Assembly (NCBI GenBank): GCA_944323705.1 | Contig: CALUTM010000016.1 | Location: 1-37,023 of the forward strand | Direction: 5' to 3' | Length of the DNA stretch: 37,023 nt | Source of the DNA: Candidatus Gastranaerophilales bacterium | GTDB taxonomy: Bacteria; Cyanobacteriota; Vampirovibrionia; Gastranaerophilales; Gastranaerophilaceae | Part shown: positions 30,347-37,023 of the stretch, piece after piece | Layout: every line of letters begins with the position of its first letter | Position numbering within the stretch: the first letter of the stretch is position 1 | Notes under the pieces: model-generated | Told to the model about the DNA's origin: nothing | Seen by the model: only the letters and a program-made list of their open reading frames with translations | Databases searched by the model: none | Translations under genes and position numbers: made by a program

Positions 30347-30381
30347 ATTTGAGTTATATAAGTATTTGAGAGGATTTATAT

Positions 30382-31707
30382 ATGAAATTTCACATGCAAG
30401 TGTTGATTGCACTTGGTTTAGGCTTGAAGAGAAACTGGCATATCTTTGCCGGACTTATTTTGGGTGTTCTTGTCGGAATTTGGCTTCACAAAGAACCAAA
30501 CCCGTTGATTATGACAACTTTAACATTTATAGGACAAGTATTTATAAGACTTATACAGATGGTAGTCATTCCCCTTGTTATCTCTGCAATAGTCATAGGG
30601 ATTACAAGTATCGGAGACGGAAAACAGATTGGTAAACTCGGAACCAAAATGATTGTCTACTACGGAATTATAACCGTTATTGCCGTTACCATCGGTGCTA
30701 TTTTGGCTCTGTTACTAAAACCCGGCTTGGGTGCGGCTCATTACATAAACTTGGAAACCGCCGCTGATATTCAGGCTCAAGTAGCAGCTACAATAGAAGC
30801 CCAAAAAGGAAATCTATTAAATATAATCCTCGGCTTTATTCCGAAAAATCCGCTTGCATCCATTGCCAGCGGAGATATGGTTCCTATTATTGTTTTTGCA
30901 TTGATTTTCTCTGTTGCTCTTGCAAAAGTAGGAGATATAAACAGACCTTTTGTCGGATTTTTTGAATCAATATTTGCGGCAACAATGAAGATTACCGATT
31001 GGATTATGTGCTTTGCAGCCCCCGGTGTATTTGCCTTAACGGCTGTTGCAGTTTCTTCTTTCGGTGTTGATATATTTATGAGTATCTCCAAATATTTGGG
31101 AGTTCTTGCCATAGGATTTGCGATACAGTTCTTTATTGTGTATCCTGTATTCTTAAAAATATTTTCAAAAGTTCCGGTACTTATGCTCTACGCCGCAATG
31201 GCAGAAGCCATGATGGTAGCATTCGGTACTGCAAGTTCCTCCGCAACACTACCATTGACGATTGCATGTTGTGAAAAAAGAGGAATTTCTCATAAAGTTT
31301 CAAGCTTCGTTTTACCCTTGGGTGCAACGTTGAATATGGACGGAACTGCAATGCTTCAAACAATTGCCGTAATCTTTTTAACACAAGCTTACGGTGTAGC
31401 ACTAACCCCGTTTTTGGTTATTCAAATTGCACTGCTTGCCATTATTGCATCATCAACTTGTGCGGGAATCCCCGGTGCAGGTCTGATAACAATAGCATTA
31501 GTTCTCAACGGTATGGGATTAAGCCCCGAACAACTGGTAGCAGGGTTTGCATTCCTGTTTACCATCGAAAGAATTACCGATATGATGAGAACTCTGTTGA
31601 ATGTTACGTCTGATGCCGTTGTTGCGGCTGCAATTGCAGACAACGAAAACGAAATTAATTACGACTTATTGAATAATCCCGAAGAGTACGGGGATATAAT
31701 TAACTAG
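30382..31707 (+). CDS. dicarboxylate/amino acid:cation symporter (DAACS / GltP-type)
   Basis: Inner-membrane secondary transporter that takes up glutamate/aspartate or C4-dicarboxylates with Na+ or H+. The 441 aa show the family motifs. The first hairpin contains SSSATLP (about 285). TM7 carries LNMDGTA (about 317, the NMDGT cation/substrate motif). The second hairpin contains ASSTCAGIPGAG, and the C-terminal helix ERITDMMRTLLNVTSDA binds substrate. The Arg in RTLLNVTSD matches acidic-substrate transporters. AGAGGA precedes ATG. ilvE begins 17 bp downstream; a glutamate carrier next to a glutamate-dependent transaminase makes functional sense. Confidence 0.92.
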   Translation: MKFHMQVLIALGLGLKRNWHIFAGLILGVLVGIWLHKEPNPLIMTTLTFIGQVFIRLIQMVVIPLVISAIVIGITSIGDGKQIGKLGTKMIVYYGIITVIAVTIGAILALLLKPGLGAAHYINLETAADIQAQVAATIEAQKGNLLNIILGFIPKNPLASIASGDMVPIIVFALIFSVALAKVGDINRPFVGFFESIFAATMKITDWIMCFAAPGVFALTAVAVSSFGVDIFMSISKYLGVLAIGFAIQFFIVYPVFLKIFSKVPVLMLYAAMAEAMMVAFGTASSSATLPLTIACCEKRGISHKVSSFVLPLGATLNMDGTAMLQTIAVIFLTQAYGVALTPFLVIQIALLAIIASSTCAGIPGAGLITIALVLNGMGLSPEQLVAGFAFLFTIERITDMMRTLLNVTSDAVVAAAIADNENEINYDLLNNPEEYGDIIN

Positions 31708-31724
31708 CAGATAGGAAGAAAAGT

Positions 31725-32747
31725 ATGGAAAAGAATATTGACTGGGCCAATATCGGATTTGGCTATATGAAGACTGACTACAGATATGTATCAAACTTTA
31801 AAGACGGAAAATGGGATAACGGAGCACTCATAACCGATGAAAACATCGTTATTAATGAGTGTGCTTGCGTTCTTCAATATGCCCAGACGTGCTTTGAGGG
31901 AATGAAAGCGTACAGGACTGCTGACAACAAAGTAGTTTGTTTCAGACCCGACTTAAATGCAAAAAGGATGGCAGAAAGCTGTAAAAGACTCGAAATGCCG
32001 ATTTTCCCCGAAGAAAGATTTATCGACGCGGTAGCTCAAACCGTCAAAAAAAATATTGATTACGTTCCGCCATACGGTACCGGGGCTACGCTCTATATAA
32101 GACCTTATATGTTCGGTTCGGGTCCGGTAATGGGGGTTAATCCTGCCAAAGAATATCAATTCAGGGTTTTTGCGGCTCCTGTCGGTCCGTACTTTAAGGG
32201 CGGTGCTAAAGCTATTACCCTCAGGGTTCCTGATTATGACAGAGCTGCTCCGTTGGGAACAGGACACGTTAAAGCAGGTTTAAATTATGCAATGAGCCTG
32301 CATGCTATTGTTGAAGCACACGAGCTTGGGTACAACGAAAACCTGTATTTAGATTCCAAAACAAGAACAAAAGTTGAAGAAACAGGCGGTGCAAATATCA
32401 TATTTGTTATAAAAGATAATACGGTTGTAACTCCAAAAACCCCAACGATTCTTCCGTCTATTACAAGAAGGTCCTTAATGTATGTGGCACAACACTATCT
32501 CGGACTTAAAACTGAAGAACGCGAAATAAAATTTGAAGAAGTTAAAGAGTTTAAAGAATGTGCACTCTGCGGTACAGCTGCAATATTATCGCCTGTCGGC
32601 AAAATTGTAAACCATGAAGAAGAAATCGTATTCCCTGCAGGAAAAGGCATTTCTGGTGAAATAACGAAAAAACTTTATGATACACTTCTTGGAATACAAT
32701 TTGGAACAATAGAAGCACCTGAGGGTTGGATTAAGGTTATTGAATAA
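31725..32747 (+). CDS. ilvE: branched-chain amino acid aminotransferase (class IV)
   Basis: PLP enzyme that interconverts Leu/Ile/Val and their 2-oxo acids using glutamate/2-oxoglutarate. The 340-aa length and the long N-terminal arm match the BCAT type found in eukaryotes and many bacteria rather than the 309-aa E. coli form. Marks are CFEGMKAYR (57-64), RPYMFGSG, GTGHVKAGLNYA with catalytic Lys183, VEETGGANIIFV, and TILPSITRRSLM, the PLP phosphate region. AGGAAG lies before ATG. It is second in an operon with the symporter. The stop codon is only 2 bp from the stop of the convergent EF-hand gene, with no terminator between. Confidence 0.93.
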   Translation: MEKNIDWANIGFGYMKTDYRYVSNFKDGKWDNGALITDENIVINECACVLQYAQTCFEGMKAYRTADNKVVCFRPDLNAKRMAESCKRLEMPIFPEERFIDAVAQTVKKNIDYVPPYGTGATLYIRPYMFGSGPVMGVNPAKEYQFRVFAAPVGPYFKGGAKAITLRVPDYDRAAPLGTGHVKAGLNYAMSLHAIVEAHELGYNENLYLDSKTRTKVEETGGANIIFVIKDNTVVTPKTPTILPSITRRSLMYVAQHYLGLKTEEREIKFEEVKEFKECALCGTAAILSPVGKIVNHEEEIVFPAGKGISGEITKKLYDTLLGIQFGTIEAPEGWIKVIE

Positions 32748-32749
32748 CT

Positions 32750-33385
32750 CTATTCCGGCTTAAATTCTTTTTGGGCTTCACCAAGATTGTATGTGTTATA
32801 TATTTTTGAATACAAAGCGGCCGCTGCGGCTGCTTTGCTTTTTTGAGCGTAAGCAAGAACAGCATCAAAACCCTTTTTATTTATCGTTCCGTCGATATTT
32901 GAAAAGTTAGGGGTTTCGGATTTGCTTAACATATCTGCGGCAAGAATACTTGTGCCGTATTCCGCAACATCTATCTTTCCGTCCTTATTAATATCAAGGG
33001 CTTCGGATGTAAATGTACTATTTGGGGCAAAGACGGCATCCAATTCTTTTACGCCGACCTCCTTGTTTCCGCCCAACTCCTCATAAGCAGCACCTAAAAG
33101 AGCCTTTTTATCAAGTTTTCCCTGGGGCATATATCTGTATTCGAATTCCAGAGGCGGAAGGGCATCCAAATATTCATTATTTTTCTTTATAAAATTATTA
33201 ACATTTTCTTCCGTCGGCAATATCGGAGAAGGATTTACAATGTCCGAAACCAAAGGTTGTTCAAGATATGTATAATAATTTTCAACCGCATTTCTGCCAT
33301 ACTTTACCGACGGATTAGTAACCTTACCGTAATATTTTCCTTTTGAACCGTCTATTTTTGCTGTACCGTTATTTACTTCAAACAT
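32750..33385 (-). CDS. EF-hand calcium-binding protein, lineage-specific
   Basis: A 211-aa protein without signal peptide or TM segment. One canonical EF-hand loop, DINKDGKIDVAE (131-142), has Asp/Asn/Asp/Asp and Glu at the coordinating positions. A degenerate partner, SNIDGTINKKGF (162-173), follows. The N-terminal third (about 1-80) is Asn/Tyr/Pro-rich, and a poly-Ala stretch lies near 185-190. Function is unknown; calcium sensing or a structural surface role are both possible. ATG 33385 is chosen because GGAGGT lies at good spacing; the longer frame to 33472 adds 29 residues without a ribosome-binding site and runs into the divergent promoter region. Confidence 0.75.
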   Translation of the reverse strand: MFEVNNGTAKIDGSKGKYYGKVTNPSVKYGRNAVENYYTYLEQPLVSDIVNPSPILPTEENVNNFIKKNNEYLDALPPLEFEYRYMPQGKLDKKALLGAAYEELGGNKEVGVKELDAVFAPNSTFTSEALDINKDGKIDVAEYGTSILAADMLSKSETPNFSNIDGTINKKGFDAVLAYAQKSKAAAAAALYSKIYNTYNLGEAQKEFKPE

Positions 33386-33480
33386 TGTGACCTCCACACT
33401 ATACTTATATAAAAACATCCGACTGCAAAAAATTGCCATAAAGTTTACAAAATTTAACCTTTTATTTAACATCGTTGATG

Positions 33481-33486
33481 TATAAT
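33481..33486 (+). promoter_or_regulatory. -10 box of the mlaE promoter
   Basis: TGATG-TATAAT upstream of mlaE; no good -35 at 16-18 bp. The mRNA start would be near 33493, leaving about 27 nt of leader. Confidence 0.4.
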
Positions 33487-33519
33487 AAGTGAAAGAGGAT
33501 TATTTTTCGGAAACGGTTA

Positions 33520-34251
33520 ATGATAAGTTTTTTGGGGAAATGCATAGAAAATCTTTACAAAAGCATCTGTTATCTGGTAACAGGACGCTCCAGAATTATA
33601 CACGTATTAAATCAGGCAGCTGCAATCAGTTATGATTCACTAATAATCTCTCTTGTCATAGCCTTTGTTTCCGCTGCCGTTATAGCCATACAGGTTTCAA
33701 AACAGTTTTTAATGTCCGGTGCGGAAGCGTACGTCGGCGGCTCCATCGCAATCGTTATGATAAGGGAAATTGCACCGGGATTTGTAGCTCTTGCAATCGG
33801 AGCCAGAGCAGGTACGGCAATATCTGCAGAAATTGCGAATATGCAGGTAACTTCACAAGTAGATGCCATTAAAACACTAAAGGTTGACCCTGTCGGTTAC
33901 TATTTTGCCCCGAGAATACTTGCGGCGGCAATCACCGTCCCAATGGTTGTACTTATTGCAGAAGTCGTAGGTATTTTAGGAGGACTTTTAGTCTCAAATG
34001 CCACTATCCACTTACATCCCGCAAGATACATAAACTCAGTTTGGCTGTGGCTGAGCACCAGAGATATTTATATAAGCCTTTTTAAAGGTTTCATATTTGG
34101 AATCTTAATTGCGTTGGTTTGTGCAACGCAAGGATATAATACAAAAGGCGGGGCAAAAGATGTCGGAGAATCTACGACCAAAGCGGCAGTTCTATCTACC
34201 GTTTACATGTTGGTTGCGGATTTTTTAATTAATTTAGTATTTTACTTATAA
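33520..34251 (+). CDS. mlaE: MlaE-type ABC transporter permease (lipid asymmetry / YrbE family)
   Basis: Inner-membrane permease of the Mla/Mce/TGD lipid-transport ABC systems, which move phospholipid between membranes. The 243 aa have five or six hydrophobic segments. Family marks are VSKQFLMSGAEAYVG, MIREIAPGFVALAIGARAGTAISAEIANM (the EA-loop-like region 88-116 that meets the ATPase), QVDAIKTLKVDPVGYYFAPRILA, and the C-terminal GGAKDVGESTTKAAVLS. Partner ATPase (MlaF) and MCE protein (MlaD) genes are not adjacent, so they must lie elsewhere or the system is split. Plant and cyanobacterial TGD1-like permeases are close in length. The downstream hypothetical gene follows after 17 bp. Confidence 0.92.
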   Translation: MISFLGKCIENLYKSICYLVTGRSRIIHVLNQAAAISYDSLIISLVIAFVSAAVIAIQVSKQFLMSGAEAYVGGSIAIVMIREIAPGFVALAIGARAGTAISAEIANMQVTSQVDAIKTLKVDPVGYYFAPRILAAAITVPMVVLIAEVVGILGGLLVSNATIHLHPARYINSVWLWLSTRDIYISLFKGFIFGILIALVCATQGYNTKGGAKDVGESTTKAAVLSTVYMLVADFLINLVFYL

Positions 34252-34268
34252 AATGAAAGGACTTTAAA

Positions 34269-34754
34269 ATGAGGGTGTTCCCAATCACAATTCAAAATAA
34301 CACAAATTTCAAGTCAAAAATAATAAAGACCCAATTTCTTAATCACGGTTTTGATATGGCAATTGAAGAAACGAATTCGCCTTTAATGAAAGACCTCAAT
34401 CGTGCCAAGGGATTTTATGACAGTATCAGAACGATTGCAGCTGATACATCCAAAGCAACTTTTGAAATAAACGCGGAAGAAAAATCATCAAAGGCTATAA
34501 AAAATGTCGTTGCAACAGTTGATGGTAAAGATCAGGTAGTATTAAATAATAAAAATCCCAATCTTCTTCCGGGTTACTTGTGTGCAACCGGTATAAACAA
34601 ATACGCCTCAGAGATAAAACAAAAACCCGAAGAAACATACCTCGATGAGTTGGAAAGGTCTATAGAGAAATTGCAGGAGCAACTGAGTGCCGCTCAAAAT
34701 GAGTATGCCGAGGAGCTTCAAAGACAACTCAAAATCATGAAAAATAACATCTGA
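34269..34754 (+). CDS. hypothetical protein with C-terminal coiled coil
   Basis: A 161-aa protein of unknown function. It starts MRVFPITIQNNTNFKSKI, a short polar segment that from memory heads several Melainabacterial hypotheticals. The middle (40-125) is mixed alpha/beta. Residues about 124-158 (LDELERSIEKLQEQLSAAQN onward) form a clear heptad coiled coil ending in KNNI. There is no signal peptide or TM segment. AAAGGA precedes ATG at a usable distance. It sits 17 bp after mlaE and 41 bp before the sigma factor, which has its own promoter. Confidence 0.7.
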   Translation: MRVFPITIQNNTNFKSKIIKTQFLNHGFDMAIEETNSPLMKDLNRAKGFYDSIRTIAADTSKATFEINAEEKSSKAIKNVVATVDGKDQVVLNNKNPNLLPGYLCATGINKYASEIKQKPEETYLDELERSIEKLQEQLSAAQNEYAEELQRQLKIMKNNI

Positions 34755-34759
34755 CCGAA

Positions 34760-34788
34760 TTGCTAAACTGTTACTATCGTGTTAATAT
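34760..34788 (+). promoter_or_regulatory. promoter of the sigma factor operon, probably leaderless
   Basis: TTGCTA (34760-34765), 17 bp, TAATAT (34783-34788), then seven bases to ATG 34796. The -35 overlaps the alternative TTG start, which argues against that start. Confidence 0.5.
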
Positions 34789-34795
34789 ATGTGTT

Positions 34796-35593
34796 ATGGT
34801 CACAAGAAAGAATGAGCAGAAGACATACGAGTTTGTAGACTGTTGGCTTGAAGAATACCACTCGTCATCAGATAAATATAAAAGGGCGAAAGCAAAGGCA
34901 TTAATAGTCACCAGAATGCTTCCGATTATCAAGCGTATTGCAAGAACAATCGCAAGACGTGCAACCGACCCGATTGAAGATTTGGTACAAGCAGGGTCCA
35001 TAGGACTTTTGAAGGCTATTGAGAGCTATTCAAGAGAGGTTAATGATAATTTCAAGATATATGCAGGTTACTTAATAATCGGAGAAATGAAACACTACTT
35101 AAGGGATAAATTGAATACGATAAGAGTTCCCAGGCATATTCAGGAATTATCCTGCCGTATAAATAACTTTACCAAAACTCTTACAACGGAAGAGTTGAAC
35201 GAGTTAACAAATGATGATGTGGCTGAAGCTCTTAAAATTTCAAAAAGAGACGTGGATTTTGTATTGCAGGCAGACAGAAGAAAGTCCACTCTTTCGCTTG
35301 AAGAAATTTACGGTACAGACTCCGATAATAATTTAAGTTATGAAGAAGTTATAACGGATGATAACTATAAAGAACTCCGGGATTTGGAAGATATGAAGAT
35401 TATTTTTCGGGAGGTCATAGAAAAACTGCCGACGGAATACAAAGAAGCAGTGGAACTTTATTATTACAAAGATATGAGCAAAAAAGAAATTGCCGAATAT
35501 TTAAACATGACACAAATGCAAGTTTCCAGGAAAATGAAAAAAGCGTTCAGTATGCTATACAAAATGCTTGCCGATACTACAATAGAGGTGTAG
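34796..35593 (+). CDS. group 3 sigma-70-family RNA polymerase sigma factor (SigF/SigB/FliA-like)
   Basis: Alternative sigma factor of 265 aa. Region 2 covers about 35-105: DPIEDLVQAGSIGLLKAIESY, then FKIYAGYLIIGEMKHYLRDK. Region 3 runs about 109-165, from IRVPRHIQELSCRI. Region 4 (about 200-255) has the HTH YKDMSKKEIAEYLNMTQMQVSRKMKKA. There is no region 1.1. GEMKHYLRDK...IRVPR resembles cyanobacterial SigF and Firmicute SigB/F/G more than enterobacterial FliA. In cyanobacteria SigF controls pilus and motility genes. It is joined directly (TAG then ATG) to a prepilin peptidase gene. It is the only sigma factor here and a candidate reader of the sigma-28-type promoters. ATG 34796 is chosen because a promoter overlaps the TTG at 34760. 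Confidence 0.88.
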   Translation: MVTRKNEQKTYEFVDCWLEEYHSSSDKYKRAKAKALIVTRMLPIIKRIARTIARRATDPIEDLVQAGSIGLLKAIESYSREVNDNFKIYAGYLIIGEMKHYLRDKLNTIRVPRHIQELSCRINNFTKTLTTEELNELTNDDVAEALKISKRDVDFVLQADRRKSTLSLEEIYGTDSDNNLSYEEVITDDNYKELRDLEDMKIIFREVIEKLPTEYKEAVELYYYKDMSKKEIAEYLNMTQMQVSRKMKKAFSMLYKMLADTTIEV

Positions 35594-36496
35594 ATGGAAT
35601 TTTATATTTTATTTTGGATTTGTATCATAGGACTCTGCTTGGGAAGTTTTTTTAACGTTGTTATACTACGTTCATTAAGCGGAGAGAGTATTGTATTTCC
35701 GCCGTCCAAATGCCCGAAATGTCAGCACAAATTGTTCTGGTGGCATAATATTCCTATACTTTCTTATATTATTTTAAGAGGAAAGTGCTATTTCTGTCGG
35801 GAAAAAATAAGTATTCAATATCCGATAATAGAGTTTTTGACAATGATTATTTTTGCGGCTTCATACCTTAAATTCGGGTTTTCGTGGAAATGCTTATTTG
35901 TTATATTTTGGCTTTCTTGCTTCTTAATAATGACAATGACAGACCTGAGAGAAAAAGTTGCGGATTGTAATATTGCAATTATCGCAGCTCTTTCGGGGAT
36001 TCTTTATAATTTTCTGCAGACAGGCGGAAACGGTATAATAAGTTCGGTATTAGGGTTAATAGCCGGAGCCATAGTCCTTGAAGCAATTGCACGAAGCGGC
36101 TGCCTCCTTGTCGGGACAAGGGCAATGGGAGAAGCTGATACCTATGCAGCAGGAGCTCTCGGGGCTATTTTCGGACTTCAAAATACAGGTTACGTATTAT
36201 TATATGCTCTTATAGCTTCTATGATTTTTATCATACCAATGTTTTTATATAATCGATATCGGCAAGGAGACAAATATACCTGCATATTATCAATACTTTT
36301 CATATTATCGGCACTTGTTTACAATAAGTTATATCCGAACTTTTGGATGGCGGGAATACTTACCCTCATAGGATTTATGTTGGCAGCGGCAATACTTAAA
36401 AGCATTAAAACAAAAGAAAACAGAAATTATTTACCGTATATTCCCGCATTTGTTCTCGGTGCTTTATATTTTATCTTTTTTAGTGTAAACTTCTGA
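35594..36496 (+). CDS. pilD: prepilin peptidase (PilD / A24 family)
   Basis: Membrane aspartyl protease that cleaves and N-methylates type IV prepilins and type II pseudopilins. The N-terminal domain has GSFFNVVILR and two Cys pairs, CPKC (40-43) and CYFC (65-68), as in bifunctional enzymes. The catalytic region has Asp117 (TMTDLREKVAD) and the second Asp182 in GEAD (179-182), where the family has GxGD. About eight TM segments are predicted. At 300 aa it is slightly longer than usual because of an extra C-terminal hydrophobic region. It starts immediately after the sigma factor stop with GAGGTG as ribosome-binding site, and a hypothetical gene follows at 1 bp. Confidence 0.88.
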   Translation: MEFYILFWICIIGLCLGSFFNVVILRSLSGESIVFPPSKCPKCQHKLFWWHNIPILSYIILRGKCYFCREKISIQYPIIEFLTMIIFAASYLKFGFSWKCLFVIFWLSCFLIMTMTDLREKVADCNIAIIAALSGILYNFLQTGGNGIISSVLGLIAGAIVLEAIARSGCLLVGTRAMGEADTYAAGALGAIFGLQNTGYVLLYALIASMIFIIPMFLYNRYRQGDKYTCILSILFILSALVYNKLYPNFWMAGILTLIGFMLAAAILKSIKTKENRNYLPYIPAFVLGALYFIFFSVNF

Positions 36497-36497
36497 T

Positions 36498-36881
36498 ATG
36501 AGTGTATCGTATCCGAATCAATACAGAAATTATTGCGTTTTTGATATTAAAGAAAGAAAATCTCTTGCCGAGATTAAAACTTCTCTTGAGAATCCCAAGT
36601 CGGAAGAAGAGGTTTTGGAAAATTTGTATACGCTTAATATGATGCTTGATGAAGGAAATAATGAAGTAAAAGACCTTTATCCGTTGTTATCCAAGTACAA
36701 TAATACAACATCGCCAAATATTCAGACTTATTTAGCGGGGATTTATCGCAAAACTAAAATTCCCGACGCTTTTGGTCCCTTATGTGCAATGCTCATAAGA
36801 AACTCTATCAACCCTCCAAAAGATTGTAACTTTGACCCGAATGAAGAGATTGGCGGAGCTATTTTAGACTATTTAGCTTAA
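36498..36881 (+). CDS. hypothetical protein, third gene of the sigma-pilD operon
   Basis: A 127-aa soluble protein of unknown function. Helical segments (SLAEIKTSLENPKSEEEVLE, VKDLYPLLSKYN, AFGPLCAMLIRNS) could form short HEAT-like alpha-hairpins, but no repeat register is firm. It starts 1 bp after the pilD stop and has no separate ribosome-binding site, so it depends on coupling. Its 3' end overlaps the convergent partial gene by 23 bp. Confidence 0.7.
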   Translation: MSVSYPNQYRNYCVFDIKERKSLAEIKTSLENPKSEEEVLENLYTLNMMLDEGNNEVKDLYPLLSKYNNTTSPNIQTYLAGIYRKTKIPDAFGPLCAMLIRNSINPPKDCNFDPNEEIGGAILDYLA

Positions 36882-37023
36882 ATTCTCTTGCCATTTCTTC
36901 CAATGCTTTATATACCTTGCGTAAAAACGGAGTATCAGTATCTTTTTTTACCTGCATAATTCGCATTGTCTTGGGATGCGTAAGTTGAATGTCAAGATAA
37001 TCCGCAGCCTGACTTCCCAAAAC
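36859..37023 (-). CDS. partial CDS, C-terminal end only
   Basis: An open frame runs in from the right edge and gives the last 54 residues of a leftward gene. Its segments include SQAADYLDIQLTHPKTMRIM and FLRKVYKALEEMAREF, ending KLNSLK before TAG at 36859-36861. The amphipathic helix near the end and ordinary codon use support coding. The family is not recognised. It overlaps the convergent 127-aa gene by 23 bp. Confidence 0.6.
   Translation of the reverse strand, partial: VLGSQAADYLDIQLTHPKTMRIMQVKKDTDTPFLRKVYKALEEMAREFKLNSLK

Noticed and set aside
33386-33472. 29-residue N-terminal extension of the EF-hand protein
   Set aside because: No ribosome-binding site before the upstream ATG, and GGAGGT sits directly before ATG 33385.
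34760-34795. TTG start giving a 12-residue longer sigma factor
   Set aside because: The codons overlap a plausible -35/-10 pair and there is no ribosome-binding site; ATG 34796 fits a leaderless start.

Overview
The window looks like chromosome from an AT-rich, flagellated, non-photosynthetic relative of cyanobacteria (Melainabacteria/Vampirovibrionia, probably a gut Gastranaerophilales). This is inferred from three things. There is a SigF-like group 3 sigma factor. There are lineage-style hypothetical proteins (the MGMSASQARLL family, FPITIQNNTNFKSK-type starts). The housekeeping set is otherwise ordinary (rpsT, rph, valS, rqcH, queE, ilvE). No phage, IS element, CRISPR array, tRNA or rRNA was seen.

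Layout. 1-4.1 kb: rpsT with its own promoter and terminator, then a leftward rph / MFS sugar transporter / B12-radical SAM group. 4.2-19.1 kb: a small orphan protein gene flanked by strong inverted repeats, a 491-aa family protein, and a 12.5-kb ORF for a 4171-aa FliD (flagellar cap) protein. That protein carries about 25 hook-IN-like repeats and three beta-helix/GLUG inserts. 19.1-22.1 kb: rfbA and an exported thioredoxin-like gene, divergent from a dnaJ-like gene and queE. 22.1-25.3 kb: two repeat-rich intergenic regions around a 694-aa alanine-rich protein that ends in FG repeats. 25.3-29.7 kb: rqcH, a tiny exported protein and valS (leftward). 29.8-37 kb: exported protein, DAACS symporter, ilvE, EF-hand protein (leftward), mlaE, a coiled-coil protein, and a sigma factor-prepilin peptidase-hypothetical operon. 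A truncated leftward CDS closes the window.

The main result is a probable flagellar late-gene group. The 491-aa and 694-aa genes lie 16 kb apart on opposite strands. They share a 64-bp upstream block containing a near-consensus sigma-28 promoter (TAAAGTTT-N11-GCCGTAAW), followed by a shared 42-nt leader element with three ATGTAAC/GTTACAT arms. With the giant FliD next door, this suggests a filament-tip adhesin plus co-regulated proteins that may leave through the flagellar export apparatus. The group 3 sigma factor at 34.8 kb is a candidate, unproven, to read these promoters. A second theme is that several genes without a Shine-Dalgarno site have a -10 box 6-7 nt before ATG, which suggests leaderless mRNAs.
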